Source: Sediminibacterium salmoneum NBRC 103935
GTDB lineage: Bacteria > Bacteroidota > Bacteroidia > Chitinophagales > Chitinophagaceae
NCBI RefSeq assembly: GCF_000511175.1
Contig: NZ_KI866530.1
Location: 1,998,404-2,062,403 of the forward strand
Direction: 5' to 3'
DNA length: 64,000 nt
Part shown: positions 1 to 8,658 of the stretch, piece after piece
How the letters are laid out: each line of letters begins with the position of its first letter
How positions within the stretch are numbered: position 1 is the stretch's first letter
Position numbers and translations under genes: made by a program
Notes under the pieces: model-generated
What the model was told of the DNA's origin: nothing
The model's input: the letters and a program-made list of their open reading frames with translations, nothing else
The model's database searches: none

Positions 1-1165
1 TACCATCCAGGTGTTTGGTTTGCTTTCTCAACTTGAAAATAGTAGCACTGGAAGCCACCATACCAAAACAATCCAGGAAAATGGTGAAGTTCAGGATTGC
101 GTCAAAGGTTTGTGCAAAAAATAATATGAGCAAACAGGTAGCTGCAAATACAGTGAGCGATACTACCAGCACCCCGTTCTTTTCATTTTGCTTTGAAAAT
201 ATTTTAGGGATTGAACCTTCATCACTCATTGCAAACATCACCCTAGGATTGCTCATCAGCAAGGCATTCACATATGCCAGTACCCCAAAAAACAAAAAGA
301 AGGAAAACACAGCTGCGCCTTTTGGTCCAAAGACTTTATTAATTACAGCATATGCAATTTCTCTCTCTCCTTTCATCTGTTCAAACCCTACAATCTGATA
401 ATAACTGAAATTCACCAGCAGATACAGCACAATAATGATGGCAATTCCAAAGAAAATACCCTTAGGAATATTACGGGCAGGGTTTTTAACTTCAGAACCG
501 AAATTGATGGTTTGCTGGTAACCTCCGTAAGTAAAGGAAACGGCAATTAAACTATATCCCAGGCTTTGTATCCAGCTCATTTCAGGGGTTGGGGGGATGG
601 TAGCTGTTGCAGACTCAGCAATGGCTGCGGCTGATCCGGCATCGTAAGGAAACAACAATGCAGCAATTAAAACCAGGATCATTCCAATCTTGATAATCAT
701 CAGAATATTCTGAGCACGGGAACTCATTTTAAGTCCACGCAGATTAATCAGATAAAACAAAATGATGGCACCTGCACTTAACAATGCTTTGTCTACATCG
801 GTCCAGGGAGTACCCGGAAAAAGTTTGGCAATATATCCGCTACCAATAATGGCAACCACACTTAAACTGGCAGCATTACTGATTAAAATAATACAGTTGA
901 TAGCAAAGGCAATACTGGGATGATAAGCATAAGAAAATATTTTATAGTAGCCACCGGTTGCCGGGAACCTGCTACCAATCTCAGCATAAGTAAGTGCACC
1001 GCATAAAGCCACGAATCCACCTATTAACCAGGCTGCAAAATAAACGGAAGGCTCAATGGCATGCTGGGCGCTGGTTGCAGCCGATCTGAAAATTCCCATT
1101 CCAATCACCAGTCCCACTACAATCATGGTGAAACTAAAAACATTTAGTTGTTGATTCCCTTTCAT
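1..1165 (-). CDS. APC-family amino acid permease, 3' end cut by window
   Basis: Inner-membrane amino-acid/polyamine-type permease of the APC superfamily. The minus-strand frame is open from an ATG at 1165 to the window edge, about 388 residues, so the last helices and stop codon are missing. The first helix carries the family motif VVGLVIGMGIF (residues ~15-25), where the unwound GxG segment binds the substrate amino group in characterised members. About ten further hydrophobic segments follow. It is divergently transcribed from the cobalamin riboswitch and btuB, with no evident functional link. The substrate cannot be told from sequence. Confidence 0.85.
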   Translation of the reverse strand, partial: MKGNQQLNVFSFTMIVVGLVIGMGIFRSAATSAQHAIEPSVYFAAWLIGGFVALCGALTYAEIGSRFPATGGYYKIFSYAYHPSIAFAINCIILISNAASLSVVAIIGSGYIAKLFPGTPWTDVDKALLSAGAIILFYLINLRGLKMSSRAQNILMIIKIGMILVLIAALLFPYDAGSAAAIAESATATIPPTPEMSWIQSLGYSLIAVSFTYGGYQQTINFGSEVKNPARNIPKGIFFGIAIIIVLYLLVNFSYYQIVGFEQMKGEREIAYAVINKVFGPKGAAVFSFFLFFGVLAYVNALLMSNPRVMFAMSDEGSIPKIFSKQNEKNGVLVVSLTVFAATCLLILFFAQTFDAILNFTIFLDCFGMVASSATIFKLRKQTKHLDG

Positions 1166-1178
1166 AAGGATAAATATA

Positions 1179-1186
1179 TACATTTG
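1179..1186 (+). promoter_or_regulatory. Probable -7 promoter element of the B12 operon
   Basis: TACATTTG fits the Bacteroidota -7 consensus TAnnTTTG exactly. It would start transcription near 1192, just where the cobalamin riboswitch begins. No well-spaced -33 TTG is seen, so the call is moderate. Confidence 0.4.
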
Positions 1187-1189
1187 CTG

Positions 1190-1400
1190 CGTTACTGGTT
1201 CATCTGCCTCAGTCAGATGATTAAAAGGGAAGTCCGGTGCAAATCCGGCGCTATCCCCGTAGCTGTAACCCATGCCTTCGGGCTAACTTTTGAATCACTG
1301 CAACCACTGTCCCATATTATCGGGATGGGAAGGATATTCAAAAGGTGGGGAGCCAGAAGACCTGCCAATAGCAAACAAGTATTCACGGCTTTCGGGTGAA
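1190..1400 (+). promoter_or_regulatory. Cobalamin (B12) riboswitch
   Basis: Adenosylcobalamin-class leader RNA. Visible conserved blocks are GGGAAGTCCGGTGCAAATCC (1229-1248), the CCCCGTAGCTGTAA core (1255-1268) and the B12 box AGCCAGAAGACCTGCC (1351-1366). Peripheral stems lie between them. The GCTGCTGCAGCAG hairpin plus T-rich tracts at 1420-1460 could be the expression platform. It lies upstream of btuB, as such switches normally do, and should shut down btuB-cobT-cobS-cobC when cobalamin is plentiful. Exact boundaries are estimates. Confidence 0.92.
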
Positions 1401-1497
1401 AAGCATGGAATCTAAATTGCTGCTGCAGCAGTAGTTTATTTTTCGCCGTTTTTTTATTTTCCTGGAAGCTCATTGTTAACCTTAAATAAAATGGACA

Positions 1498-3429
1498 ATG
1501 AGCAAAAAATTAACGCTCTTCCTAACCTTGCTGGCAGGTACCAACCTGTATGCACAAAAAGACAGTCTGCGCACCAGTGTGCTGGACGAAGTAGTAGTAA
1601 CTGCCAATAAGCAGGAACAAAAACAAAGCACTACCGGTAAAGTAATTACGGTTATTGGACCTGCTGAACTTTCTAAAAGTGCCGGTAAATCTTTGGGACA
1701 GGTATTAAATGAAACTGTCGGACTAACCATTAATGGCGCATTGAACAATGCAGGTACCAACCAGACCGTATTCATGCGGGGTGCAAATAGCGGCCGAACC
1801 CTGATACTGATGGATGGCATACCCGTATACGATCCTTCTCAAATTGGCAATGAATTTGATCTGAATTTATTTTCCATCAACGATGTGGAAAGAATAGAAG
1901 TATGCAGAGGCGCACAAAGCACTGTTTACGGTAGTGATGCTGTTGCCGGAGTCATCAATATTATTACGGTGAAGCAAAATGTAAACAAGCCGGTTAATAT
2001 TAAAGCTACCCTGACCGGAGGTAATTTAAACAGTTTTAAAAGCAATCTGCAGGTATATGGTAAATGGAAAAAACTCAGTTATACCCTGCGCAATGCAGCA
2101 ATTAATACGAATGGGTTCAGTACTGCAGCGGATACTCTGGGAAACAGGGATTATGACCGCGATGGATACCATGGCAATACAACTACAGCAGCCATTCAGT
2201 ATGCTGTTACAGAAAAATTATTGCTAAAAGGATATGGCATGTATAGCCAGTATCGAGCAGGAATTGATGCAGGTGTATTTAGTGACGACAAACATTACCA
2301 ACTGAAAAATAACCTGCTAAACACCGGATGGGGGGCTGTTTATAAAACAAGGGGATTTCAGTTGACAGCCAATTATCAGTACAGCGAAACCAACCGCGGA
2401 TATGAAAGGGATAGTCTGGACAAACGCGTCTTCAGCTATTTTCAACGGAATCAATATTTTGGTAAAACACAGTTTGCTGAATTGTATGCCAACATTAAAA
2501 TCAATCAACAATGGTCTTTACTGCAAGGATTTGAATATCGCTACGCAAGCATGAATAACCAATTCAACTCGGTAAGTAGTTTTGGGCCGTTCAGTTCCGG
2601 ATTTAAAGACACCAGTATTCATCAAACTTCGGTATACAGTTCTCTTCAGTTTACTGGTTTAAAGGGATTCTTTGCGGATGCAGGATTCAGATTGAACAAA
2701 CACTCCATCTATGGCAACAGCACCACATTTACTTTTAATCCCTCCTATGCAGTGAATGAACAACTGCGCATTTTTGGAAGTGTGGCAACCGCTTTTAAAA
2801 CGCCTTCTTTGTTTCAACTCTTTGATACTTTCAGTGGCAGAAGAGACCTGAAAGCTGAAACCAGTACGGGCATAGAAATTGGAATGTCTCATCAGTATAA
2901 CGGATTCAGCAGCCGTTTGGTAGGCTTTTACAGAAATACCAATAATGGCATTGATTACGATTATGTACGCAACAAATACTACAACTTTATTAAGCAGGTT
3001 GCCTTGGGCGTAGAATACGAAACCAATGTTCAGCTTAGCAAAGCCATGCAATTGAAAATGAATTTCTCCTACCTGAGCATGACCGATTCTACACAGAGCC
3101 GTGTTAACTTTAAAGACACAGGTTATGTATACGGTCTTAGAAGGCCTGGATTCCAGAGCAATGTAGTGCTACAATACAATCAACCCAAATGGACGGTTTC
3201 AATAAGCGGAAAATATGTAGGCAGCAGATCCGATATTGGCGGATTCAGAAGAGCAGACGTATTATTACCTGCCTATTTTTTACTGGGAGCCTATGCCGAG
3301 TTCAGGTACAATGAAAAGTTGAAAATTTTTATTGACACACAGAATATAACGAACAACCGATTTACTGATTTGAGAGGCTTTAACGGAATTCCATTTATGG
3401 TGAACAGCGGCATTTCGCTTCAACTTTAA
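1498..3429 (+). CDS. btuB: TonB-dependent cobalamin receptor BtuB
   Basis: Outer-membrane TonB-dependent receptor of 643 residues, predicted to import cobalamins or cobinamides. A signal peptide ends near residue 19 (NLYAQ). A TonB-box-like DEVVVTANK follows at ~29-37, then a plug domain (RGANSGRTLILMDG, RIEVCRGAQSTVYGSDAVAG) and a 22-strand-type barrel to the C-terminus. The size is close to E. coli BtuB (~600). The B12 riboswitch 100 bp upstream and cobT, cobS downstream make B12 the likely substrate. An ATG 7 bp upstream is in another frame, so 1498 is the start. The terminal residue is Leu rather than the usual aromatic. Confidence 0.92.
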   Translation: MSKKLTLFLTLLAGTNLYAQKDSLRTSVLDEVVVTANKQEQKQSTTGKVITVIGPAELSKSAGKSLGQVLNETVGLTINGALNNAGTNQTVFMRGANSGRTLILMDGIPVYDPSQIGNEFDLNLFSINDVERIEVCRGAQSTVYGSDAVAGVINIITVKQNVNKPVNIKATLTGGNLNSFKSNLQVYGKWKKLSYTLRNAAINTNGFSTAADTLGNRDYDRDGYHGNTTTAAIQYAVTEKLLLKGYGMYSQYRAGIDAGVFSDDKHYQLKNNLLNTGWGAVYKTRGFQLTANYQYSETNRGYERDSLDKRVFSYFQRNQYFGKTQFAELYANIKINQQWSLLQGFEYRYASMNNQFNSVSSFGPFSSGFKDTSIHQTSVYSSLQFTGLKGFFADAGFRLNKHSIYGNSTTFTFNPSYAVNEQLRIFGSVATAFKTPSLFQLFDTFSGRRDLKAETSTGIEIGMSHQYNGFSSRLVGFYRNTNNGIDYDYVRNKYYNFIKQVALGVEYETNVQLSKAMQLKMNFSYLSMTDSTQSRVNFKDTGYVYGLRRPGFQSNVVLQYNQPKWTVSISGKYVGSRSDIGGFRRADVLLPAYFLLGAYAEFRYNEKLKIFIDTQNITNNRFTDLRGFNGIPFMVNSGISLQL

Positions 3430-3445
3430 TTGAACTTATTACACT

Positions 3446-4471
3446 ATGCTAAAAGATCAACTGCAAAACAAAATTAATGGTAAAACCAAACCAATAGGGG
3501 CTTTGGGAACATTGGAAGAGATTGCCCTGCAAGTCGGATTAATTCAATCCTCTACTTCTACTTTAATTAAAAAACCTACGATTCTTGTTTTTGCAGCTGA
3601 TCATGGCATAGCTACTACCGGTTTGGTAAACCCTTATCCGCAAGCAGTTACGGCACAAATGGTTTTGAATTTTTTACAGGGTGGTGCCGCTATTAATGTT
3701 TTTACCCAATTGCATCATCAGGATTTGATTGTAGTGGATGCTGGCGTAAATGCCGAACTGGGGCACTTGCAACAGGAAAATTTTATTCATGCCAAACAGG
3801 GAATGGGTAGCAGCAATTACTTATCCGGTGCAGCGATGACCAATGAAGAAGTAAATAATTGTATTACAGTTGGTAAACAACTGGTTTCAACCATTGCTGC
3901 TGACGGATGCAATTGTATCGGCTTTGGGGAAATGGGAATAGGAAATACTTCAGCTGCCGCATTAATCATGCATGGCATTACCAATTTGCCGCTCGGTGAT
4001 TGTGTAGGTGTTGGAACGGGAACCAACCAGGAACAGTATAAGACCAAATTAGCCACTTTAGAAAAAGTAGCTGCACTGCATCAGGTTACTCATATGGCCA
4101 ATGCCCCGTTGAAATTGCTGGCTGCCGTAGGTGGCTTTGAAATTGCCATGATGGTGGGCGCCTATTTATCGGCTGCAGAAAATAAGATGGTTATTGTGGT
4201 GGATGGCTTTATTGCAACAGCTGCTTTATTAATTGCAACGAAAATATCGCCGGAGATTCTATCGAATTGCCTCTTTGCACATAATAGCCAGGAACAGGGG
4301 CATACCAAAATGCTGGAATACCTGAAAGCAAAGCCCTTGCTGCAATTAGGATTAAGATTGGGTGAAGGAACAGGGGCTTCCCTGGCTATTCCCATTATTC
4401 AGTCAGCGGTGGCATTCATCAACCAGATGGCATCCTTTGAAGAGGCTGGTGTAAGTACTGCATCAGAATAA
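3446..4471 (+). CDS. cobT: Nicotinate-nucleotide-dimethylbenzimidazole phosphoribosyltransferase
   Basis: CobT makes alpha-ribazole-5'-phosphate from nicotinate mononucleotide and 5,6-dimethylbenzimidazole, activating the lower ligand of cobalamin. The 341-residue length is typical. Family signatures are FAADHGIATTGLVNPYPQAV (~49-68), GFGEMGIGNTSAAALI (~154-169) and the C-terminal LGEGTGASLA, whose Glu is the catalytic base in the Salmonella enzyme. It starts 16 bp after btuB and is followed by cobS after 23 bp, so it lies in the same riboswitch-controlled operon. Confidence 0.95.
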   Translation: MLKDQLQNKINGKTKPIGALGTLEEIALQVGLIQSSTSTLIKKPTILVFAADHGIATTGLVNPYPQAVTAQMVLNFLQGGAAINVFTQLHHQDLIVVDAGVNAELGHLQQENFIHAKQGMGSSNYLSGAAMTNEEVNNCITVGKQLVSTIAADGCNCIGFGEMGIGNTSAAALIMHGITNLPLGDCVGVGTGTNQEQYKTKLATLEKVAALHQVTHMANAPLKLLAAVGGFEIAMMVGAYLSAAENKMVIVVDGFIATAALLIATKISPEILSNCLFAHNSQEQGHTKMLEYLKAKPLLQLGLRLGEGTGASLAIPIIQSAVAFINQMASFEEAGVSTASE

Positions 4472-4494
4472 TTATCTTCCACAAAATTTCAGGA

Positions 4495-5337
4495 ATGGGT
4501 CAGCAGTGGATATTATTCAAAACAGCCATTATGTTTTTTACCCGCATCCATGTGGGCAATCTTCCCTATAGTAAGGAAAATCTTCAGGCATCTGCGCGTT
4601 ATTTCAGCTGGGTAGGTGTACTAGTTGGCTTAACAGGAGGGTTGGTATTATGGGCAAGCAGTTTTGTATTCTCTCCTGCTTTATCTGTTTTGTTTTCTAT
4701 GCTAACTACTATTTTATTAACAGGTGCTTTTCATGAAGATGGATTTGCAGATTGTTGTGATGCTTTTGGTGGCGGATGGACGGTAGAAAAAATCCTGACC
4801 ATCATGAAAGATAGCAGACTCGGCACTTACGGGGTAATTGGCCTGATTGGAATTTTGACTGCCAAGTATTTATTATTACTGGAGTTAACAGAAAATTTTC
4901 CTGCTGGTATTGTCTTATTCGGAATGATAGCAGCGCATGCCAATAGCCGGTTCTGGGCTACTACCCTGATGCAGAAGCTGGCCTATGTGCAGGACATTGA
5001 TGCCAGCAAATCCAAACCCCTGGCCAACAGAAAATTGACCAGAAAAGAAACAGCTATTCTGGCTTTCGGCAGTTTTGCTCCCCTCGCCCTTTTCTTTATT
5101 ATTCTATACACACCTGTGAGTGAGTTGCCCCATTTTCACCTGGATATCACTTTTACTTCCTGGTTTTTATCTTTTTTATTCTGGGTACAAGTGCCGCCAT
5201 TTATTGTTCAGCTATTTGCTGTCCGGTATTTTAAAAAATGGATTGGCGGATATACCGGAGATTGTTTGGGAGCTACCCAACAAGTTTGTGAAATTGCTTT
5301 TTATTTAGGATGTTTATGCCTATGGAAATTTATCTGA
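4495..5337 (+). CDS. cobS: Adenosylcobinamide-GDP ribazoletransferase
   Basis: Integral membrane cobalamin synthase that joins adenosylcobinamide-GDP to alpha-ribazole(-phosphate). It has 280 residues with six or seven hydrophobic helices. The CobS metal-binding signature FHEDGFADCCDAFGGGW lies at ~80-96, followed by MKDSRLGTYG, also diagnostic. The C-terminus KKWIGGYTGDCLGATQQ matches the family. Its last 16 bp overlap the next gene, indicating translational coupling. The kinase/guanylyltransferase CobU that supplies its substrate is not in the window. Confidence 0.95.
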   Translation: MGQQWILFKTAIMFFTRIHVGNLPYSKENLQASARYFSWVGVLVGLTGGLVLWASSFVFSPALSVLFSMLTTILLTGAFHEDGFADCCDAFGGGWTVEKILTIMKDSRLGTYGVIGLIGILTAKYLLLLELTENFPAGIVLFGMIAAHANSRFWATTLMQKLAYVQDIDASKSKPLANRKLTRKETAILAFGSFAPLALFFIILYTPVSELPHFHLDITFTSWFLSFLFWVQVPPFIVQLFAVRYFKKWIGGYTGDCLGATQQVCEIAFYLGCLCLWKFI

Positions 5338-5927
5338 TAAGACATACAACCCCAAATGTAGAAAAGGGAATTTGCTATGGCCAGGCAGATCTGGACATTA
5401 CCGAAACGTTTTTAGACGAAGTGGAAGCTATTAAACCACACTTGCCACAAAGGGAACTGAAAGTATACAGTAGTCCTTTGCAACGTTGTAAAAAACTGGC
5501 TGATGCCCTTTTTGACGGTATGGAGATTGATGTGCACGAAGACCTGATGGAACTCAATTGTGGCAACTGGGAATTACAACGCTGGGATGATATACCCAAA
5601 GAAGAAATTCAACCCTGGATGGACGACTTTGTAAATATTCGTGTGCCCAACGGGGAAAGCTATGTGGATTTACATGAAAGAGTAGTGAATCGATTCAACG
5701 AAATTGCAATGCGTAAAGAGCCTGCTGTTATTGTTGCGCACGGAGGTGTATTAAGAAGCATACTTTCGCATATTACGAATACGCCTTTAAAGGAATCCTT
5801 TGATGTGTTCACACTGCATTATGGATGTGTGGTAAAAATCAGCTTATCGGATAAAGGGCTGAAACATGAGCTATTATACAATCATTCCCGACAGGGTAAA
5901 GAATGGCATCGGCCAACTGTTTCATAA
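5322..5927 (+). CDS. cobC: Alpha-ribazole phosphatase-type histidine phosphatase
   Basis: Cytoplasmic histidine-phosphatase (phosphoglycerate-mutase fold). In this operon it is best explained as CobC, which dephosphorylates alpha-ribazole-5'-phosphate or adenosylcobalamin-5'-phosphate. The phospho-accepting His is in LIRHTTP near the N-terminus, and the second catalytic His is in VAHGGVLRS (~140). I start it at 5322 (MEIYLIRH) because family members begin there; ATGs at 5310 and 5316 are in frame. It overlaps cobS. Substrate assignment rests on context. Confidence 0.85.
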   Translation: MEIYLIRHTTPNVEKGICYGQADLDITETFLDEVEAIKPHLPQRELKVYSSPLQRCKKLADALFDGMEIDVHEDLMELNCGNWELQRWDDIPKEEIQPWMDDFVNIRVPNGESYVDLHERVVNRFNEIAMRKEPAVIVAHGGVLRSILSHITNTPLKESFDVFTLHYGCVVKISLSDKGLKHELLYNHSRQGKEWHRPTVS

Positions 5928-5952
5928 ATTGTATCTTTAAAAAAACAAGTCT

Positions 5953-6531
5953 ATGGAATTTCAGATTGATCAACTGCTGACAGTAACGTTTACATTGTTT
6001 GCGGTAATTGATATTGTAGGTTCTATCCCCTTATTAATTTCCTTAAAAGAAAAAATGGGAGGCATCCGCTCTATTCAGGTAACCCTGATTTCCGGAGCCT
6101 TAATGATCTTGTTTTTATTTGCAGGAAAACCTTTCTTAAAAATACTGGGACTTGATATCCGATCCTTTGCGGTGGGTGGTTCTATCGTAATCTTTTTATT
6201 GGGCCTTGAAATGGTATTGGGTCACGAAATTTTTAAAGGAGATAACAATGCCAAAAGCAGCAGCGTTGTTCCAATTGCCTTCCCCATCATTGCAGGTTCA
6301 GGTACGCTTACTACTATCATGTCGCTGAAAGCGAATTTTGAAGAACTCTATATCCTACTCGGTATAATCATTAACCTGGTGGTTGTTTATATTACACTAC
6401 GATTACTCAAAGTTATTGAAAGGGCTTTAGGCGAATCAGGATTACTCGCTGTAAGAAAATTCTTTGGAGTAATCCTGATTGCCATTGCTGTTAAAATCTT
6501 CAGTACCAATATTGCAGCATTTGGTAAATAA
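5953..6531 (+). CDS. MarC family integral membrane protein
   Basis: Inner-membrane protein of 192 residues with six predicted helices, of the MarC/UPF0056 family. The first helix carries the family pattern FAVIDIVGSIPLLISL. The middle PIAFPIIAGSGTLTTIMSL segment and the C-terminal helix RKFFGVILIAIAVKIF are typical. The function of the family is not established. It is 25 bp after cobC, so it may be read from the B12 operon, and ends only 2 bp from the convergent symporter gene. Confidence 0.88.
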   Translation: MEFQIDQLLTVTFTLFAVIDIVGSIPLLISLKEKMGGIRSIQVTLISGALMILFLFAGKPFLKILGLDIRSFAVGGSIVIFLLGLEMVLGHEIFKGDNNAKSSSVVPIAFPIIAGSGTLTTIMSLKANFEELYILLGIIINLVVVYITLRLLKVIERALGESGLLAVRKFFGVILIAIAVKIFSTNIAAFGK

Positions 6532-6533
6532 GC

Positions 6534-8204
6534 TTACCAAAGCACTGTATACAAGGCGGCAATAATTCCGAACAATACCAACACGCCTACTACAAAGGAA
6601 GGATGCAGTTTAAACATACTGCTGTCTACTTCCAGGCCATTGGTTTGAACACCGCGCTTAGCATCCCATATACTGATGAAATACATACATACCAGACAGA
6701 TCAGAAATACAATACCCATTCTGTCTAAGAAAGGAATTTCAAAAACACCTTGTGCATTGGCTACTGCATAACCGGATGAAGCCAGCCAGGAAAGATCTAC
6801 ATAAGCCGGCATGAATTTGAAGATGATAGATAAAACAAATCCACCAATGGTTGCAAACAATGCCGCATTGGATGTAGTCCTTTTCCAGAAGAATCCAAGG
6901 AAGAACATAGCAAATACACCCGGAGATACAAAGCCCGTATATTCCTGGATATACTGGAAGCCTCCTTTTTTGTCAATACCCATGAATGGCGCAACCGCCA
7001 TTGCCAATAGCATGGCAACAACAATGGAAGTTCTGCCTATGTTCACCATTTGCTGTTCACCTGCTGCAACATTCATTTTCTTTTTATATATATCCAGCGT
7101 AAATATGGTGGCAATACTATTGGCTTTACCTGCCAAAGAAGCTACTACCGCTGCAGTGAGGGCTGCGAAAGAGAGCCCCTTTAATCCCACCGGTAATAAA
7201 TTCAATAATACAGGATAAGCTCTATCCGGATTTACTTCTCCATCCTGTAATAGTTCTGTTTGAAAGTATCCCTGCTGATGCATTACATAAGCTGCAATAC
7301 CTGGCAACACTACAATAACTGGCATGATTAATTTTAAGAAACCAGCAAATAGCAACCCATTTCTGGCAGTTGGCAAATCCGCTCCCAGTGCCCGTTGAGT
7401 AATGTACTGGTTACAACCCCAATAATTTAAATTGGCTATCCATAATCCCCCAATTAAAACCGTTAACCCTGGTAGATCTGAGAAGCTTGGGTTGTCAGGT
7501 TTTAAAATCATGTGAAAATGATCGTCTGCCTTATCTGTTAATACTTTAAAACCGTTGATTAATCCAGTAGTTCCATTTTGCTCAGCTACTAAGTTTAAGG
7601 CTATATAAGTTGCTGCTAATCCACCAAGGATTAAAAAGAATACTTGAATTACATCTGTGTATCCAATTACTTTCATCCCTCCCAGCGTGATAAGGACTGC
7701 AAAAAAACCCAGTGCAATCATACATACTGTAAAAGAAATACCCGAGATACTGCTGATAGCCAATGCACCTAAAAATAAAATAGAAGTGAGGTTTACAAAT
7801 ACATAAAGCAATAACCAGAATACTGCCATGATCATGGCTACGGTATCGTTGTATCGTACCTGCAAAAATTGCGGCATGGTGAAAATCTTATTTTTTAAAT
7901 ACACTGGCATAAAGAATATAGCCACTACAATTAAAGTAACTGCTGCCATCCATTCGTAACTGGCAATGGCTAATCCCATTTTAAATCCACTGCCACTCAT
8001 GCCTATGAATTGCTCAGTTGAAATATTCGAGGCAATTAATGAGGCCCCGATTGCCCACCAGGTTAAAGACCCTTCTGCTAAAAAATAATCTTTGGAACTG
8101 GCTTCTTTTGCCTTCTTTCTGCGGTATACCCAGATACCATATCCTGCTACTAGGATAAAATAAAATAAGAATACCAGGTAATCGGTTGTTTGCAATGCAT
8201 TCAT
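6534..8204 (-). CDS. Sodium:solute symporter (SSS family, SGLT-like)
   Basis: Inner-membrane sodium-coupled transporter of 556 residues with about 14 hydrophobic helices. The N-terminal DYFLAEGSLTWWAIGASLIASNISTEQ region is characteristic of the SGLT/vSGLT branch, where the ASNISTE stretch shapes the sodium site. GGLWIANLNYWGCNQYITQRAL is the matching sugar-transporter signature in the middle. A hexose or related sugar is the likely substrate. It is monocistronic and convergent with the MarC gene; its upstream side borders the accessory island. Confidence 0.88.
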   Translation of the reverse strand: MNALQTTDYLVFLFYFILVAGYGIWVYRRKKAKEASSKDYFLAEGSLTWWAIGASLIASNISTEQFIGMSGSGFKMGLAIASYEWMAAVTLIVVAIFFMPVYLKNKIFTMPQFLQVRYNDTVAMIMAVFWLLLYVFVNLTSILFLGALAISSISGISFTVCMIALGFFAVLITLGGMKVIGYTDVIQVFFLILGGLAATYIALNLVAEQNGTTGLINGFKVLTDKADDHFHMILKPDNPSFSDLPGLTVLIGGLWIANLNYWGCNQYITQRALGADLPTARNGLLFAGFLKLIMPVIVVLPGIAAYVMHQQGYFQTELLQDGEVNPDRAYPVLLNLLPVGLKGLSFAALTAAVVASLAGKANSIATIFTLDIYKKKMNVAAGEQQMVNIGRTSIVVAMLLAMAVAPFMGIDKKGGFQYIQEYTGFVSPGVFAMFFLGFFWKRTTSNAALFATIGGFVLSIIFKFMPAYVDLSWLASSGYAVANAQGVFEIPFLDRMGIVFLICLVCMYFISIWDAKRGVQTNGLEVDSSMFKLHPSFVVGVLVLFGIIAALYTVLW

Positions 8205-8320
8205 ACAGCTTGGTTATTATCGTTTAGGTGTACCTAAGCTATACAATAATCAAATGTGTTTGTGTGGATGGGGAGAGATTTTTTTCTCAATTGTGGGGGG
8301 TGGGTGGGTCGGTACTTGCC

Positions 8321-8353
8321 AGGATTGTCGGACTGTATATACAGGATTGTAGG
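8321..8353. repeat. Paired 11-mer with 22-bp period, left of the island
   Basis: AGGATTGTCGG (8321-8331) recurs as AGGATTGTAGG (8343-8353), exactly 22 bp later. The same pair, with the same period, occurs at 22314-22346 on the far side of the accessory island. A GGGGAGAGATT...CAATTG stretch lies upstream of both copies. The 8205-8411 stretch otherwise shows no gene. Confidence 0.6.
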
Positions 8354-8370
8354 TTAAATCATGTTCAAGT

Positions 8371-8398
8371 TACATAAAATAGGTGCATTATTTATGTA
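8371..8398. repeat. Small hairpin next to the cassette-array end
   Basis: TACATAAA (8371-8378) and TTTATGTA (8391-8398) form a perfect 8-bp inverted repeat with a 12-nt loop. It lies 13 bp outside the GTTATAAGC boundary at 8412. It may be the remnant of the recombination site that terminates the array, but it has no sequence in common with the two 150-bp repeats. Confidence 0.35.
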
Positions 8399-8580
8399 CT
8401 GCACAGTTCATGTTATAAGCTGGCCTTCTGTCTGTCGAGGTTGTAAAGTCCTTGTCCGCTGTGAGTTTCGCTGTCATTGTCGAGTTGCGAATGGGTCTGT
8501 TTGTGTCGGCTGTGGGTAGCGGTTTTAAAAATTTTAGAAGGGAAGGGAATTTTAAAAAATAATTTTTCTTTGGGTGGTAA

Positions 8581-8649
8581 AGGTGTAAGCTCTTTTGCAA
8601 TTTTTGGACTGTGCGTTGGCTTGTGCGAATTGCAAATGTGCTTACACCT
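8581..8649. repeat. Structured hairpin P1 with conserved internal loop
   Basis: AGGTGTAAGC-TCT-TTTGCAATT pairs with AATTGCAAA-TGT-GCTTACACCT, leaving only a 3x3 internal loop (TCT/TGT) and a ~25-nt terminal loop. The hairpin at 17696-17757 has different stem sequences but the same internal loop and neighbours (GCTCTTTTG...CAAATGTGC). P1 lies 10 bp beyond the stop codon of the RND gene, so it could also terminate the operon. The gene-free 8421-8580 stretch before it is T/G-rich on the plus strand. Confidence 0.7.
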
Positions 8650-8658
8650 GTGCGATGG

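Noticed and set aside
8321..8353. Spaced repeats as a CRISPR array or replication origin iterons.
   Set aside because: Only two copies per site, spacers of 11 bp, no cas genes, no DnaA boxes or replication genes nearby.
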